From: Acidovorax sp. 1608163
Lineage (GTDB): Bacteria; Pseudomonadota; Gammaproteobacteria; Burkholderiales; Burkholderiaceae_C
Reading direction: 5' to 3'
Length of the DNA: 64,000 nt
Assembly (NCBI RefSeq): GCF_003669015.1
Contig: NZ_CP033069.1
Coordinates: 4,474,501 to 4,538,500 of the forward strand
Part shown: piece after piece, positions 26,684-38,185 of the stretch
Layout of the letters: each line of letters opens with the position of its first letter
Position numbering within the stretch: the stretch's first letter is position 1
The notes under the pieces: generated by a model
The model's database searches: none
What the model was told of the DNA's origin: nothing
What the model saw: only the letters and a program-made list of their open reading frames with translations
Program-made: the position numbers and the translations under genes

Positions 26684-28237
26684 TTAAGCGAACGACTTCT
26701 TGAACGCGGCGACAGCAGCGGTCAATTCGGCTTCAGCTTCCTTGTCCATGGCCTTGGCCTGTTCCAGCTTGGCCAGCAGTGCGGCGTGGCTGGTCTTCAG
26801 GAACTGGTGCAGGCCGTGTTCGAAATCAAGAACCTTCTTGACATCGATGTCGTCCATGAAGCCCTTGTTCACAGCGAACAGCGTCGCGCCCATCAGCGAG
26901 ATGGACAGGGGGCTGTACTGTGCCTGCTTGAGCAGTTCGGTCACGCGGGCACCGCGGTCCAGCTGCTTGCGGGTGGCTTCGTCCAGGTCGGAAGCGAACT
27001 GCGCAAACGCAGCCAGTTCACGGTACTGGGCCAAGTCGGTACGGATACCGCCGGACAGGTTCTTCACCAGCTTGGTCTGGGCAGCACCACCGACGCGCGA
27101 CACCGAGATACCGGCGTTGATGGCGGGGCGAATACCGGCGTTGAACAGGCTGGTTTCCAGGAAGATCTGGCCGTCCGTGATCGAGATCACGTTGGTTGGC
27201 ACGAAAGCGGACACGTCGCCAGCTTGCGTTTCGATGATCGGCAGTGCAGTCAGCGAACCGGTCTTGCCCTTGACTTCACCCTTGGTGAAGGCTTCGACGT
27301 AGTCGGCGTTCACGCGGGCTGCGCGTTCGAGCAGACGGCTGTGGAGATAGAACACGTCGCCAGGGTAGGCTTCGCGGCCTGGTGGGCGGCGCAACAGCAG
27401 CGACACTTGACGGTAAGCAACCGCTTGCTTGGACAGATCGTCATACACGATCAGGGCGTCTTGGCCACGATCGCGGAAGTATTCGCCCATCGTGCAACCC
27501 GAGTAGGCCGACACGTACTGCATGGCGGCCGATTCGGAAGCCGATGCGGCCACCACAATCGTGTACTCCATGGCACCAGCTTGTTCCAGCGCGCGCACCA
27601 CGTTCTTGATCGACGAAGCCTTCTGACCGATGGCGACGTAGATGCAGGACACGCCTTGGCCCTTCTGGGCAATGATGGCGTCGATAGCCACAGCGGTCTT
27701 GCCGGTCTGGCGGTCACCGATGATCAGCTCGCGCTGACCACGGCCCACGGGCACCATCGAGTCGATGGACTTCAGACCCGTCTGCAGGGGTTGGTCCACC
27801 GATTTACGGGCGATCACGCCCGGAGCGACCTTTTCGATCACGTCGGTGAGCTTGGCGTTGATGGGACCCTTGCCGTCGATAGGCTGGCCCAGGGCGTTCA
27901 CCACGCGGCCAATCAGCTCGGGGCCGACGGGCACTTCCAGAATGCGGCCCGTGCACTTGACGGTGTCGCCTTCGGAGATGTGCTCGTACTCACCCAAAAT
28001 CACGGCGCCGACGGAGTCGCGCTCGAGGTTCAGGGCCAGGCCGAAGGAGGGCTGGCCGTCCTTGGTGGCGGGGAACTCAAGCATTTCACCGGCCATCACG
28101 TCCGACAGGCCGTGCACGCGCACGATACCGTCGGACACGGACACCACGGTACCCTGGTTGCGGATATCGCTGCTGGCGGCCAGACCTTCGATGCGGCTCT
28201 TGATGAGTTCAGAAATTTCTGCGGGATTGAGTTGCAT
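26684..28237 (-). CDS. atpA: ATP synthase F1 subunit alpha
   Basis: Non-catalytic nucleotide-binding alpha subunit, 517 residues. It starts [19 protein letters not shown]. The P-loop GDRQTGKT is near residue 170 and the signature [17 protein letters not shown] near residue 365. Its length is the usual one for betaproteobacteria. It follows atpH after 42 bases. Confidence 0.99.
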   Translation of the reverse strand: MQLNPAEISELIKSRIEGLAASSDIRNQGTVVSVSDGIVRVHGLSDVMAGEMLEFPATKDGQPSFGLALNLERDSVGAVILGEYEHISEGDTVKCTGRILEVPVGPELIGRVVNALGQPIDGKGPINAKLTDVIEKVAPGVIARKSVDQPLQTGLKSIDSMVPVGRGQRELIIGDRQTGKTAVAIDAIIAQKGQGVSCIYVAIGQKASSIKNVVRALEQAGAMEYTIVVAASASESAAMQYVSAYSGCTMGEYFRDRGQDALIVYDDLSKQAVAYRQVSLLLRRPPGREAYPGDVFYLHSRLLERAARVNADYVEAFTKGEVKGKTGSLTALPIIETQAGDVSAFVPTNVISITDGQIFLETSLFNAGIRPAINAGISVSRVGGAAQTKLVKNLSGGIRTDLAQYRELAAFAQFASDLDEATRKQLDRGARVTELLKQAQYSPLSISLMGATLFAVNKGFMDDIDVKKVLDFEHGLHQFLKTSHAALLAKLEQAKAMDKEAEAELTAAVAAFKKSFA

Positions 28238-28279
28238 GACTCTTTCCTTCTTTCTTTGGTTCGCTGTCCTCGCCGCGCG

Positions 28280-28822
28280 TTACGCGGTGAGGGCCGCTTT
28301 CATTTGTTCAAGACGGGCCTTGACCGAAGTGTCCAGCACCTCGTCACCCACCACTACGCGAATGCCACCGATCAGGGACGCATCCAGCTGAGCGGTGAGG
28401 TTGAGCTTGCGGCCAAAGCGCTTTTCCAGGGCTGCGCTGACATCGGCCAGGGCTGCAGCATCCATTGGGAAAGCGCTGTGTACCACAGCATCCGAAGAGC
28501 CTGTGCGGCCATTCACGAGGGCACGGAATTGCACGGCGACTTCAGGCAGCGCTTCAAGGCGCCCGTTGTCGATGACCGTGCGCAGGAAGTTCTTGGCCGC
28601 ATCGGACAGCGCCGAACGCGCAACACCCGTGACGACAGCAAACACCTGGTCTGCCGTCACCTTGGGGTTGTCGGCCAGCTGGCGCAACTGGGGGTTGGCG
28701 GCAATGGCCGCCAGTTCATCGACCCAGTCAGCAGTGCTGGCCAGGTCCATGCCCGCACCCGCAGTAGCGGCCTTGAACAGGGCTTCGGCGTAAGGGCGGG
28801 CAATGGTGGCGAGTTCAGCCAT
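28280..28822 (-). CDS. atpH: ATP synthase F1 subunit delta
   Basis: Peripheral-stalk delta subunit, 180 residues, which joins the b dimer to the top of F1. It begins [19 protein letters not shown], the typical N-terminal helix, and has the C-terminal signature [28 protein letters not shown] (about residues 143-170). It lies 10 bases after atpF. Confidence 0.98.
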   Translation of the reverse strand: MAELATIARPYAEALFKAATAGAGMDLASTADWVDELAAIAANPQLRQLADNPKVTADQVFAVVTGVARSALSDAAKNFLRTVIDNGRLEALPEVAVQFRALVNGRTGSSDAVVHSAFPMDAAALADVSAALEKRFGRKLNLTAQLDASLIGGIRVVVGDEVLDTSVKARLEQMKAALTA

Positions 28823-28832
28823 GTGTGTCCCC

Positions 28833-29303
28833 TTACAGCTCGGTCTTCAGGCGGTTGAGCAGGTCGGCGTGAACGCCGGCATTGACTTCCTTGCGGAGAA
28901 TCTGCTCTGCACCTTTGACGGCCAGCGCGGCCACCTGCTCACGCAGGGCTTCGCGGGCTTGCACCGTTTGCTGTTCGGCTTCTGCACGTGCGGATGCAAC
29001 GATCTTGTTGCCTTCCTCCGTAGCGCGTGCCTTGGCTTCTTCGACGATGGCCTGGGCACGGCGGTCGGCGTCCGCAAGACGCGAGGCCGTTTCGTTGCGT
29101 GCCTGTGACAGTTCCTTTTCGACGCGCTGGTTGGCAGCGGTCAGTTCGGACTTGGCACGATCGGCAGCAGCGAGGCCTTCGGCGATTTTCTGGGCTCGTT
29201 CATCCAACGCCTTCGCGATCGGAGGCCACACGAATTTCATCGTGAACCATACCAGGATCAAGAAGACGATGGCCTGAATGAACAGGGTCGCGTTGATACT
29301 CAC
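28833..29303 (-). CDS. atpF: ATP synthase Fo subunit b
   Basis: Peripheral-stalk b subunit, 156 residues. One N-terminal membrane helix ([21 protein letters not shown], about residues 6-26) is followed by a long charged coiled coil rich in Ala, Glu and Arg. The start is a GTG at 29303, with AAAGGTG about 8 bases upstream, which matches the family start. It follows atpE after 34 bases. Confidence 0.98.
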   Translation of the reverse strand: MSINATLFIQAIVFLILVWFTMKFVWPPIAKALDERAQKIAEGLAAADRAKSELTAANQRVEKELSQARNETASRLADADRRAQAIVEEAKARATEEGNKIVASARAEAEQQTVQAREALREQVAALAVKGAEQILRKEVNAGVHADLLNRLKTEL

Positions 29304-29337
29304 GGCAACACCTTTCTAGAGTGGCGTTGAACGGGAA

Positions 29338-30545
<1,208 letters not shown>

Positions 30546-30564
30546 CGGACAACTCTTCTCTCTA

Positions 30565-31038
30565 TCAATCGGTTTTTCGGACACCAGGCCGCACCCACAG
30601 CGCAACCCAGTACGTTTTCATTGTGACCACCATGCCAACCAGCAGGGCGATCCAGCTCAAGCCCACCACCAGCCGGGGTGCCGCTGCCAGCAGCGCCACC
30701 GTCAACACGATTTTGGCGATTTCCCAACCAAAGAACCCCAGCATGGCGGCACGCGGATTGGATGACGCCTTGTGACGCAACACCCCCCGGGCAAACAAAG
30801 CTGCCGGGACCACTACCGCCAGGGCACCATAGGCTGCAGACCAGCCCACCGATGCCCTGCCCGTCAGAACCCAGGCCACCAGGGCCACCAGCATTCCAAC
30901 CAGTGCCTGACCCGCCACCACCTTCCACACCGAAATGGGAGGATTGCGACTGCGCCACTGCTGCGCCTCTTGGGCGGTCAGGGGCTTGAAGTCAGAATCT
31001 TCAGCCTCAGTTTCAGTCTCTGGCGCGATTGTTTTCAT
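30565..31038 (-). CDS. atpI: ATP synthase subunit I
   Basis: First gene of the operon, 157 residues. After an acidic N-terminal tail of about 35 residues there are four hydrophobic helices, the AtpI pattern. In other bacteria AtpI helps to assemble the c ring or acts in magnesium uptake, but is not part of the final enzyme. It is poorly conserved, so the call rests on size, topology and position directly before atpB. Confidence 0.9.
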   Translation of the reverse strand: MKTIAPETETEAEDSDFKPLTAQEAQQWRSRNPPISVWKVVAGQALVGMLVALVAWVLTGRASVGWSAAYGALAVVVPAALFARGVLRHKASSNPRAAMLGFFGWEIAKIVLTVALLAAAPRLVVGLSWIALLVGMVVTMKTYWVALWVRPGVRKTD

Positions 31039-31086
31039 TATTGAATGACGTCCGCGTTACAGACCGCAACTTTTACAAAGCCTCTA

Positions 31087-31092
31087 ATTATA
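31087..31092 (-). promoter_or_regulatory. Candidate -10 box of the atp operon
   Basis: A consensus TATAAT on the minus strand lies 49 bases upstream of the atpI start. It is in the 275-base divergent gap between atpI and ybeD. No good -35 hexamer stands 16-18 bases upstream. The rest of the gap shows no gene. Confidence 0.45.
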
Positions 31093-31313
31093 AGTAAAAA
31101 CCCGTGACGCCAGGAAAATTCCACATGGCGGGCACAAATGCGGTGCGCGCGCGTGCCCCTTTGTGGTGACACGCCAACGCCGTACACACCGAAGGCCGGC
31201 ACAAAGTTGCGGACTGATAACGGGTATTTGCAGCACAATGCCAGCGATTGCACAGGCCCAGAAGGCTTACCAGCAAAGCGCTGAAAGCTACCAAAAGAGA
31301 AGCACCCTTGACC

Positions 31314-31631
31314 ATGACATCCTCTGCGCCCCCCTCCCCCCACGGCACCGACGCAGCCACGCCGGACCCGAGCAAAGACTCGCTGATCGAATACCCCTGC
31401 CTGTTCCCGGTCAAAGTGATGGGCGCCAAGACAGACGATTTTGTGCTGCAAATGACCGCCCTGGCCAAGCAGCATGACCCGTTTCTGGACGCCGCCACCA
31501 TCGCCCAGCGTGACAGCGCAGGGGGCAAGTACATCAGCCTCACCATCACCATCACGGCCACCAGCCGCGATCAGCTGGACAATTTTTACAGGGCACTTAC
31601 CGCCCATCCGCTGGTGAAATACGCGCTCTGA
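31314..31631 (+). CDS. YbeD-like protein (DUF493)
   Basis: A 105-residue member of the DUF493/YbeD family, almost always found beside lipB. The core IEYPCLFPVKVMGAKTDDF is followed by a C-terminal ferredoxin-like fold ending HPLVKYAL. The first 20 residues are a Ser/Pro-rich unstructured tail. I chose the ATG at 31314. A regulatory role in lipoate metabolism has been suggested for the family but is not proven. The lipB gene starts 3 bases after its stop. Confidence 0.92.
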   Translation: MTSSAPPSPHGTDAATPDPSKDSLIEYPCLFPVKVMGAKTDDFVLQMTALAKQHDPFLDAATIAQRDSAGGKYISLTITITATSRDQLDNFYRALTAHPLVKYAL

Positions 31632-31634
31632 ACG

Positions 31635-32330
31635 ATGTCCATGGAACTGCGCCAGCTGGGCCGCGTGGACTACGCACACACGGTGCAGTCGATGCAAGAC
31701 TACACCGCTGCGCGCACGCCAGACAGTCCCGACATGCTCCTGATTTGTGAGCATCTACCGCTTTATACACAAGGCCTTGCAGGCAAAATAGATCACCTCC
31801 TAAACCCCGGCGACATCCCTGTGGTGGCGACCAACCGGGGCGGGCAGGTCACCTTCCACGGCCCGGGGCAGGTGGTGGCCTACCCACTCATTGATTTGCA
31901 CCGTGCCGGTTACTACGTCAAGGAGTACGTGTACCGCGTCGAAGAGGCGGTGATCCGCACACTGGACCACTTTGGCGTGACCGGGCACCGCGTGGCAGGT
32001 GCGCCGGGCATCTACGTGCGGCTGGACGACCCGCACAGCCACGCCCTGCTGCCGCAGCGCCCGCAAAAGCGCGAGGGGGCGGCTGCGCCGGTGCCGGATT
32101 TTGAAGGCCTGGGCAAGATAGCTGCGCTGGGCATCAAGGTCAGCCGCCACTGCACCTACCACGGCGTGGCGCTGAACGTGGCAATGGACCTGGAGCCCTT
32201 TGCGCGCATCAACCCTTGCGGTTACGCAGGTTTGCAAACCGTGGACCTTTCTACAATCGGGGTCCACACCACCTGGGAAGAAGCCGCGCAGGTGCTGGGC
32301 CAGCAGCTCAGCATCCGGTTGGCGCCCTGA
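31635..32330 (+). CDS. lipB: Octanoyl-[acyl-carrier-protein]:protein N-octanoyltransferase
   Basis: Transfers octanoate from acyl carrier protein to the lipoyl domains of 2-oxoacid dehydrogenases and GcvH, the first step of lipoate synthesis. It has 231 residues. The signature [18 protein letters not shown] (about residues 68-85), the catalytic lysine in [22 protein letters not shown] and the catalytic cysteine in [11 protein letters not shown] are all present. A 20-residue insertion lies near residues 137-155, before the catalytic lysine. The gene is followed by lipA after 15 bases. Confidence 0.98.
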   Translation: MSMELRQLGRVDYAHTVQSMQDYTAARTPDSPDMLLICEHLPLYTQGLAGKIDHLLNPGDIPVVATNRGGQVTFHGPGQVVAYPLIDLHRAGYYVKEYVYRVEEAVIRTLDHFGVTGHRVAGAPGIYVRLDDPHSHALLPQRPQKREGAAAPVPDFEGLGKIAALGIKVSRHCTYHGVALNVAMDLEPFARINPCGYAGLQTVDLSTIGVHTTWEEAAQVLGQQLSIRLAP

Positions 32331-32345
32331 ACTCCGCCTACAGCC

Positions 32346-33326
32346 ATGAGCACCCCTGAAGTCGTCCGCGAAGCGCAATCCACCGAAGCCTATAACCCGC
32401 TGGCCAAGCAAAAAGCGGCAGCCAAGCTGTCGCGCATTCCGATCAAGGTGGAGCATGGCGAAGTGCTCAAGAAGCCTGACTGGATTCGGGTGAAGGCGGG
32501 CAGCCCTACCACGCGCTTTTACGAGATCAAGGAGATCCTGCGCGAGCACAAGCTGCACACCGTGTGTGAAGAAGCCTCCTGCCCCAACATCGGCGAGTGC
32601 TTTGGCAAGGGCACGGCCACCTTCATGATCATGGGCGACAAGTGCACGCGCCGTTGCCCGTTCTGCGACGTAGGCCATGGCCGCCCCGACCCGCTGGACA
32701 AGGACGAGCCCCTGAACTTGGCCAAGACCATTGCCGCGCTCAAACTCAAGTACGTGGTGATCACCAGCGTGGACCGCGACGACCTGCGCGACGGCGGCAG
32801 CGGCCACTTTGTGGAATGCATCCAGAACATCCGCGAGCTGTCGCCCCAAACGCAAATCGAAATCCTGGTGCCGGACTTCCGTGGCCGCGATGACCGCGCC
32901 CTCGAAATCCTGAAAGCCGCGCCACCCGACGTGATGAACCACAACCTGGAAACTGCGCCCCGCCTGTACAAGGAAGCGCGCCCAGGCTCTGACTACCAGT
33001 TCAGCCTGAACCTGCTGAAAAAGTTCAAGGCTCTGCACCCCAATGTGCCCACCAAGAGCGGCATCATGGTCGGCCTGGGCGAAACGGACGAAGAGATCCT
33101 GCAGGTCATGCGCGACATGCGCGCGCACAACATCGACATGCTGACCATCGGCCAATACTTGGCCCCGAGCAACAGCCACCTGCCCGTGCGCCGCTACGTG
33201 CACCCCGACACCTTCAAGATGTTCGAGGAAGAGGCATACAAGATGGGCTTCAGCCACGCAGCCGTGGGCGCCATGGTTCGGTCGAGCTACCACGCCGACC
33301 AGCAGGCCCACGCCGCCGGCGTGTAA
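32346..33326 (+). CDS. lipA: Lipoyl synthase
   Basis: Radical S-adenosylmethionine enzyme that inserts two sulfurs into octanoyl groups, 326 residues. It carries the auxiliary cluster motif CX4CX5C ([12 protein letters not shown]), the radical-SAM motif CX3CX2C (CTRRCPFC) and the C-terminal RSSYHAD segment whose serine binds the auxiliary cluster. [13 protein letters not shown] and [11 protein letters not shown] are also family-typical. It forms an operon with ybeD and lipB. Confidence 0.99.
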   Translation: MSTPEVVREAQSTEAYNPLAKQKAAAKLSRIPIKVEHGEVLKKPDWIRVKAGSPTTRFYEIKEILREHKLHTVCEEASCPNIGECFGKGTATFMIMGDKCTRRCPFCDVGHGRPDPLDKDEPLNLAKTIAALKLKYVVITSVDRDDLRDGGSGHFVECIQNIRELSPQTQIEILVPDFRGRDDRALEILKAAPPDVMNHNLETAPRLYKEARPGSDYQFSLNLLKKFKALHPNVPTKSGIMVGLGETDEEILQVMRDMRAHNIDMLTIGQYLAPSNSHLPVRRYVHPDTFKMFEEEAYKMGFSHAAVGAMVRSSYHADQQAHAAGV

Positions 33327-33350
33327 GCCAGGCACCTCCACAGCCCAGCC

Positions 33351-34070
33351 ATGGCCAACGCCGCCGATGCCCTCACGCTGCGGCGCTACGGCCCCTCGCC
33401 AGGCAGCCACAGCCATGACCATTTCCAGGTGCTGCTGGGCCTGGAGGGGACGCTGGAGCTGGAGATTGAAGGCCGCGGCCTGCGCGTGGCCCATGGCAAC
33501 GGCTGCGTGATTGAGCCCGGCGCTCGGCACGATTTTGAGTCCCGCCGGGGCAGCCTGTGCCTTGTGCTTGACAGCGCCCACGCGGGCTGGACGGCCTATG
33601 CCCAGCGCAACGAACCCTTGCCCGCACAGGCTCGCCCGTTGGCGCAATACCTGGCCAGCGCCCTGCTGCAAGGCCGCCCGCTGGCCCAGGCCCATGGCCC
33701 GGCCCTGCTGCTGGAGGCTTGGGGCGCAACCCCATCGGCCACCAGCGCGGCATCGCGGCGCCGGTCCATCGATTGGCTGCAACTCTCACAGTGGGCAGCC
33801 CGCGAGTGGCACAGGGCCCTCACCGTGGCCGAGCTCGCCCAGCGCGTGCACCTGAGCCCCAGCCAGTTCGGCGCCCGTTGCCGCGAGGAGCTGGGCCTGG
33901 GCGCCATCGAGTGGCTGCGCAGCCAACGCCTGGCCCAGGCCCGCTTGCTGCGGGACAGCGGCCTGTCGGTGGCCGAGGTGGCGCACCAAACGGGCTACCG
34001 CTCGCCCTCGGCGCTGACGGCCGCACTGCGGCGCGATGCGCCAGGCAAAACACTGCCCGCCGCACGCTGA
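33351..34070 (+). CDS. AraC-family transcriptional regulator
   Basis: A 239-residue regulator. The N-terminal part looks like a cupin sensor (HSHDHFQVLLGLEGTLELEIEGRG, conserved His). The C-terminal 90 residues hold two helix-turn-helix motifs, VAELAQRVHLSPSQFGARCREELG and VAEVAHQTGYRSPSALTAALRR. It lies 24 bases after lipA on the same strand. The two EamA-type transporters downstream are plausible targets, but the effector is unknown. Confidence 0.9.
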   Translation: MANAADALTLRRYGPSPGSHSHDHFQVLLGLEGTLELEIEGRGLRVAHGNGCVIEPGARHDFESRRGSLCLVLDSAHAGWTAYAQRNEPLPAQARPLAQYLASALLQGRPLAQAHGPALLLEAWGATPSATSAASRRRSIDWLQLSQWAAREWHRALTVAELAQRVHLSPSQFGARCREELGLGAIEWLRSQRLAQARLLRDSGLSVAEVAHQTGYRSPSALTAALRRDAPGKTLPAAR

Positions 34071-34219
34071 CCGCCCCCCAAAGCAAGCGCTGGCAGACCG
34101 GGCCATCGCCCTGCGCCAGCGCGACCGGTGCACACACCCTCGTGTACACCCGCCGCACGCGACGATATTCCATCGTTGCGCGACGACCGCCGGGGCGGCA
34201 AACCCCCTACAGTCGGCCC

Positions 34220-35092
34220 ATGTCCTCTGCGCCGCCACCCCACCCTCACGCGTCCAACCTCAAAGCCAATGCTTATGCCCTGGGCGCCATTGCCCTGTGG
34301 GCCTCCCTGGCCTCGCTGGGCGTATCGCTCACGCATGTGCCGCCCTTCTTGCTCACGGGCATCGCGCTCATCCTGGGCAGCGTGCCGGCGTGGCCGTTTG
34401 TGCTGCGAGATCCCGCCCAGTGGCGCATCCCCCTGCGCACGTTGGCACTGGGCATTTATGGCTTGTTTGCTTACCACTTCCTGCTGTTCATCGCGCTGCG
34501 GCATGCGCCTGCGGTAGAGGCCAACCTCGTCAACTACCTGTGGCCGCTGTTCATCGTCGTGCTGTCGCCCGTGATCTTGCCGGGGGTGCGCTTGCGCACT
34601 GCGCATGTGCTGGCCGCCTTGCTGGGCTTTGGTGGCGCGGCCATCGCCATCGTCGGTGGGCGTGAGCTGAGCGGGGACCTGGCCTGGGGCTACCTGCCCG
34701 CGCTGGCGGCGGCGTTCATCTGGGCCAGCTACTCGCTGCTGACCAAGCGTGTAGCGGCATTCCCCACCACGGCGATTGGCCTGTTCGGCCTGGTGTCTGG
34801 CGCACTGTCGCTGCTGTGCCATGTGCTGCTGGAGCCCAGCACCACGCTGCAGTGGCGCGACTGGGGCCTGCTGGCCTTGCTGGGGCTGGGGCCTCTGGGC
34901 GCGTCGTTTTTCATGTGGGACAAGGCGCTGAAGCTGGGCGATGCACGGCAGATTGGCATCCTGAGCTACATCACCCCGCTGGCCTCCACCACCCTGCTGG
35001 TGCTGGTGAGCGGGCGCCCCTTCAGCTGCAGCATCGTGGTGGCCACCGGGATGATCTTGGCCGCAGCTGTGCTGGGCATGCGCGCCCGCTAA
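34220..35092 (+). CDS. EamA/DMT-family transporter (first)
   Basis: A 290-residue inner-membrane protein with about ten hydrophobic helices in two similar halves, the drug/metabolite transporter (EamA) layout. The conserved APAVEANLVNYLWPLFIVVLSP is typical of the YdcZ/aromatic-amino-acid exporter-like branch, and the C-terminal half has QIGILSYITPLASTTLLVLV. I chose the ATG at 34220; the frame remains open far upstream across the end of the araC gene but that part has no family character. The substrate is unknown. Confidence 0.9.
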   Translation: MSSAPPPHPHASNLKANAYALGAIALWASLASLGVSLTHVPPFLLTGIALILGSVPAWPFVLRDPAQWRIPLRTLALGIYGLFAYHFLLFIALRHAPAVEANLVNYLWPLFIVVLSPVILPGVRLRTAHVLAALLGFGGAAIAIVGGRELSGDLAWGYLPALAAAFIWASYSLLTKRVAAFPTTAIGLFGLVSGALSLLCHVLLEPSTTLQWRDWGLLALLGLGPLGASFFMWDKALKLGDARQIGILSYITPLASTTLLVLVSGRPFSCSIVVATGMILAAAVLGMRAR

Positions 35093-35116
35093 AGCGCACA
35101 CCCGCGCCCTCAGCCC

Positions 35117-36025
35117 ATGGCCCATCCGCCCCCTTCCACCGGCCCGCACGCCACGACCAAGCCCCTTGCGCTGATGGCGCCCGGCGCATTCGTGCTGATC
35201 TGGTCCACCGGATTTTTGGTGGGGCGCGGCGTGGCGCCCCATGCCGACCCTTTCTGGTTTCTGTCTGCGCGATTTGCCTGCGTAGCGCTCGCCTTCAGCG
35301 CTGCTGCACTGTGGGTGCGCGCCACCTGGCCCAGCGGGGGGCGGCGCATTGCACTGCACTTGCTGGCCGGTGCCTTGATGAGCGGCATTTACCTGGGGCC
35401 GAGCTGGTGGGCCATGGCGCGTGGCATGCCCGCCGGGGTGATGGCATTGATCGGAGCGCTGCAGCCGCTGTTCACCGCCCTGGTGGCCGTGCTGTGGCTG
35501 CGGCAACACCTGCCTGCGCGCACCTGGGGCGGGTTGGCGCTGGGCTTTGGTGGCGTGGCCCTGGTGCTGGCCCCGCGCCTGGCTGCCACCGATGCCGGTG
35601 CGCTGCCATGGCCCGTGGTGCTGGCCGCAGCGGGGAGCATTGTGTCGCTCACCCTGGGGGCCATGGTGCAAAAGTCGCGCTGGCTAGCGCAAGACGACCT
35701 GCGCAGTGCCAGTGCGGTGCAAAACCTGGGCGCGGTGGGCGTGCTGCTTGCCATGGCCCTGACCCTGGGCACGCCCCACTGGGACGGCTCGGCCGCGCTG
35801 TGGGGTTCGTTGGCGTTTGCGGTGGTGGTGCTGTCGATTGGCGGTGCCACGCTGCTGATCTGGCTGATGCGCCGGGGCGAGGCCACCCGCACCGCCGCGC
35901 TGCTGCTGGCCGTGCCGCCGCTGGCCGCGCTGGAGGCCTGGGCCCTCTTTGGCGAAACGCTGGCCCCCTTGCAACTGCTGGGCTTTGTGCTGGCCATGGC
36001 TGGCGTGGCGCTGGCCAGGCGCTGA
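35117..36025 (+). CDS. EamA/DMT-family transporter (second)
   Basis: A 302-residue protein with ten hydrophobic helices in two EamA halves. The N-terminal half begins with PGAFVLIWSTGFLVGRGVAPHADPFWFLSARF, and ALIGALQPLFTALVAVLWLRQHL is the typical fourth helix. It shares only family-level similarity with the first transporter, so the pair is not a recent tandem copy. It starts 24 bases after it. Metabolite or drug export is likely; the substrate is unknown. Confidence 0.9.
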   Translation: MAHPPPSTGPHATTKPLALMAPGAFVLIWSTGFLVGRGVAPHADPFWFLSARFACVALAFSAAALWVRATWPSGGRRIALHLLAGALMSGIYLGPSWWAMARGMPAGVMALIGALQPLFTALVAVLWLRQHLPARTWGGLALGFGGVALVLAPRLAATDAGALPWPVVLAAAGSIVSLTLGAMVQKSRWLAQDDLRSASAVQNLGAVGVLLAMALTLGTPHWDGSAALWGSLAFAVVVLSIGGATLLIWLMRRGEATRTAALLLAVPPLAALEAWALFGETLAPLQLLGFVLAMAGVALARR

Positions 36026-36031
36026 GGCATT

Positions 36032-36091
36032 AAAGGCAAAAATGCCTCTAGCGCTTTATTTACAAGCGCTAGCAGCTATCAAATATATAGC
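36032..36091 (-). repeat. Dispersed palindromic repeat, copy 2
   Basis: The arms are CTAGCGCTT (36048-36056) and AAGCGCTAG (36064-36072), flanked on one side by the inverted pair GCTAT/ATAGC (36075-36091) and on the other by AGGCATTTTTGCC as read on the minus strand. It fills the gap between the convergent transporter and ptsI genes and may also act as their terminator. Confidence 0.9.
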
Positions 36092-36102
36092 AAACAATCC
36101 AA

Positions 36103-37851
36103 TCAACTGCCAGGCGTGAGCGACATCTCGCCCAGCATCACCTGCTGCGCCCAAGGCGTGAGCTTGCGGGTATCGGCGCGCAGCACTTCCTGCTTCACCG
36201 CCAGGATCTGCGCCGGGTGCATGGAGAAGCTGCGCAAACCCAGGCCCAGCAGCAGGCGCGTCATGGTCACATCGCCCGCAGTCTCTCCGCACACCGACAC
36301 CACCTTACCCTGGGCGTGCCCTTCGGCAATCACATCGGCCACCAGCCGCAGCACGGCGGGGTGCAACGGGTCGTACAAGTGCGCCACGGCCTCGTCGGCA
36401 CGGTCAATGGCCAGCGTGTACTGGATCAAATCGTTGGTGCCGATGGACAGGAAATCGAAGTATTTGAAGAAGGTGCGCACCATCAGCGCAGCCGCTGGAA
36501 TCTCGATCATTGCGCCCAGTTGCACATCGCCATAGGCCACGCCACGCGCGTCCAGCTCGGCCCGGGCCAGCTCCACCTGGGCCAGGGTCTGGGTGATCTC
36601 AGAGACATGCGCCAGCATGGGGAACAGCAGCTTGACCTTGCCATGCGCCGCTGCGCGCAGCACGGCGCGCAGCTGGGTGCGGAACATGGCCGGGTCGGCC
36701 AGACTCCAGCGGATGGCGCGCAGGCCCAGGGCGGGGTTCAGGTGCGTGTCTTTGTGGCCCTTGTCCAGCGGCTTATCGGCCCCCACGTCGATGGTGCGGA
36801 TGGTGACAGGCAAGCCCTGCATACCGTCCAGCGCCTGCCGGTAAGCCAGGTACTGCGCTTCCTCGCCCGGCAATTTGCCGGTTTTGCCCATGAAGAGGAA
36901 TTCGCTGCGAAACAGCCCGACCCCCACGGCCCCGGCCAGCACGGCAGTGGGGGCGTCGTCGGGCTGCTCGATGTTGGCCAGCAGCTCGATCTTTTGCCCA
37001 TCGATGGTGACGGCAGGCGTGTGCCGCAGGCGAGACAGGCGCTCGCGTTCCAGCTCGCCCTGGCGCTGGCGAAAGCCGTACTCGGCCAGGATGATGGGCG
37101 AGGGGTCCACGATCATCACGCCCGCATCGCCGTCGATGATGACCCAGTCGTCCTGGCGCACCAGTTGGCTGGCGGCACGCGCGCCCACCACGGCCGGAAT
37201 GTCCATGCTGCGCGCCACGATGGCGGTGTGCGATGTCTTACCACCCACGTCCGTCACAAAACCGGCAAACACGCTTTGCTTGAACTGCAGCATGTCGGCG
37301 GGAGACAGGTCGTGTGCCACCAGCACCAGGGGCACGTCCACGGTGTCGTCCAGCAGCAGGTCTTGTTGCGTTTTGCGGCGCTGGCTGATGGGCGGCGCCA
37401 CAGGGCTGTCCACGCCTTTCATGTAGCGCAGGATGCGCTCGACCACCTGCTCCAGATCGGCCTTGCGCTCACGCAAGTACTCGTCTTCCATCTCGTCAAA
37501 CTGGCGCGCGATGACTTCAAGCTGCGTGGTCAGCGCCCATTCGGCGTTGTACAGGCGCTCGGTAATCCAGTGCTTGACGCCACCTGTCAGGGCCTCGTCC
37601 TGCAGCAGCATCAGGTGCACATCCAGCAGCGCCGTCAACTCGGGCGGTGCGTCGGTGGGCATGTCGGCCTGCAGGCGCTGCAGCTCTTCCACCACGGCAT
37701 TGCGCCCCTGGCGCACCCGTTCAATTTCAGCAGCCACCTGCTCGGGCTGGACAAAGTAATGCGCCACATCCACCCGGCTGGACGCCACCAGCACGGCGCG
37801 GCCAATGGCGATACCTCGCGCAACGGCCAGGCCATGGACGGAAAAGGTCAT
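36103..37851 (-). CDS. ptsI: PTS enzyme I (phosphoenolpyruvate-protein phosphotransferase)
   Basis: Transfers phosphate from phosphoenolpyruvate to HPr; 582 residues. The phospho-histidine segment GGKTSHTAIVARSMDIPAVVG is near residue 190, the PEP-binding TIDVGADKPL and GTNDLIQYTLAIDRAD lie in the C-terminal barrel, and the catalytic Cys is in VSVCGETAGD (about residue 500). It is last of an operon after ptsH (64-base gap). No PTS permease is nearby, so the chain probably has a regulatory role. Confidence 0.98.
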   Translation of the reverse strand: MTFSVHGLAVARGIAIGRAVLVASSRVDVAHYFVQPEQVAAEIERVRQGRNAVVEELQRLQADMPTDAPPELTALLDVHLMLLQDEALTGGVKHWITERLYNAEWALTTQLEVIARQFDEMEDEYLRERKADLEQVVERILRYMKGVDSPVAPPISQRRKTQQDLLLDDTVDVPLVLVAHDLSPADMLQFKQSVFAGFVTDVGGKTSHTAIVARSMDIPAVVGARAASQLVRQDDWVIIDGDAGVMIVDPSPIILAEYGFRQRQGELERERLSRLRHTPAVTIDGQKIELLANIEQPDDAPTAVLAGAVGVGLFRSEFLFMGKTGKLPGEEAQYLAYRQALDGMQGLPVTIRTIDVGADKPLDKGHKDTHLNPALGLRAIRWSLADPAMFRTQLRAVLRAAAHGKVKLLFPMLAHVSEITQTLAQVELARAELDARGVAYGDVQLGAMIEIPAAALMVRTFFKYFDFLSIGTNDLIQYTLAIDRADEAVAHLYDPLHPAVLRLVADVIAEGHAQGKVVSVCGETAGDVTMTRLLLGLGLRSFSMHPAQILAVKQEVLRADTRKLTPWAQQVMLGEMSLTPGS

Positions 37852-37915
37852 TCAGCAGTCTCCTGTGGGCTGTGTGCTGTGTACGGGCGGCGGCAAGCGT
37901 TGTCAGACCTTGCGG

Positions 37916-38185
37916 TCACTCCCCTTCGCCAAACTTGTCGGCAATCAGCGCCAGCAGCGCGTCCATCGCTTCCTGTTCGCGGTCGCCATGGGTTTCCAGT
38001 TCCACTTCCGAGCCAATGCCTGCGGCCAGCATCATCACGCCCATGATGCTTTTGGCATTCACGCGGCGGTCGCCACGGCTCATGAAAACGTCACACGGAA
38101 AACTGCCCGCCAGCTTGGTGAGCTTGGCAGAGGCGCGGGCGTGCAGGCCCAGCTTATTGCTGATGGTCGTACGGGTCTTGATCAT
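37916..38185 (-). CDS. ptsH: Phosphocarrier protein HPr
   Basis: An 89-residue phosphocarrier. His15 in NKLGLHARASAKLTKL is the phosphorylation site for enzyme I. Ser46 in AKSIMGVMMLAAG is the position used by HPr kinase. The ATG at 38185 overlaps the end of the EIIA gene by 32 bases. Betaproteobacteria with this gene set often control carbon storage or metabolism through it. Confidence 0.98.
   Translation of the reverse strand: MIKTRTTISNKLGLHARASAKLTKLAGSFPCDVFMSRGDRRVNAKSIMGVMMLAAGIGSEVELETHGDREQEAMDALLALIADKFGEGE

Noticed and set aside
26345..28858. An 837-codon plus-strand frame opposite atpA/atpH
   Set aside because: It spans several real genes and their spacers on the other strand and has no recognisable protein content.
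33719..34219. A 167-codon upstream extension of the first EamA transporter
   Set aside because: It overlaps the AraC-type gene in another frame and lacks any transporter features.
33995..35671. A 558-codon minus-strand frame opposite the two EamA transporters
   Set aside because: It is Gln/Arg/Gly-rich low-complexity sequence, while the plus strand has clear membrane proteins.
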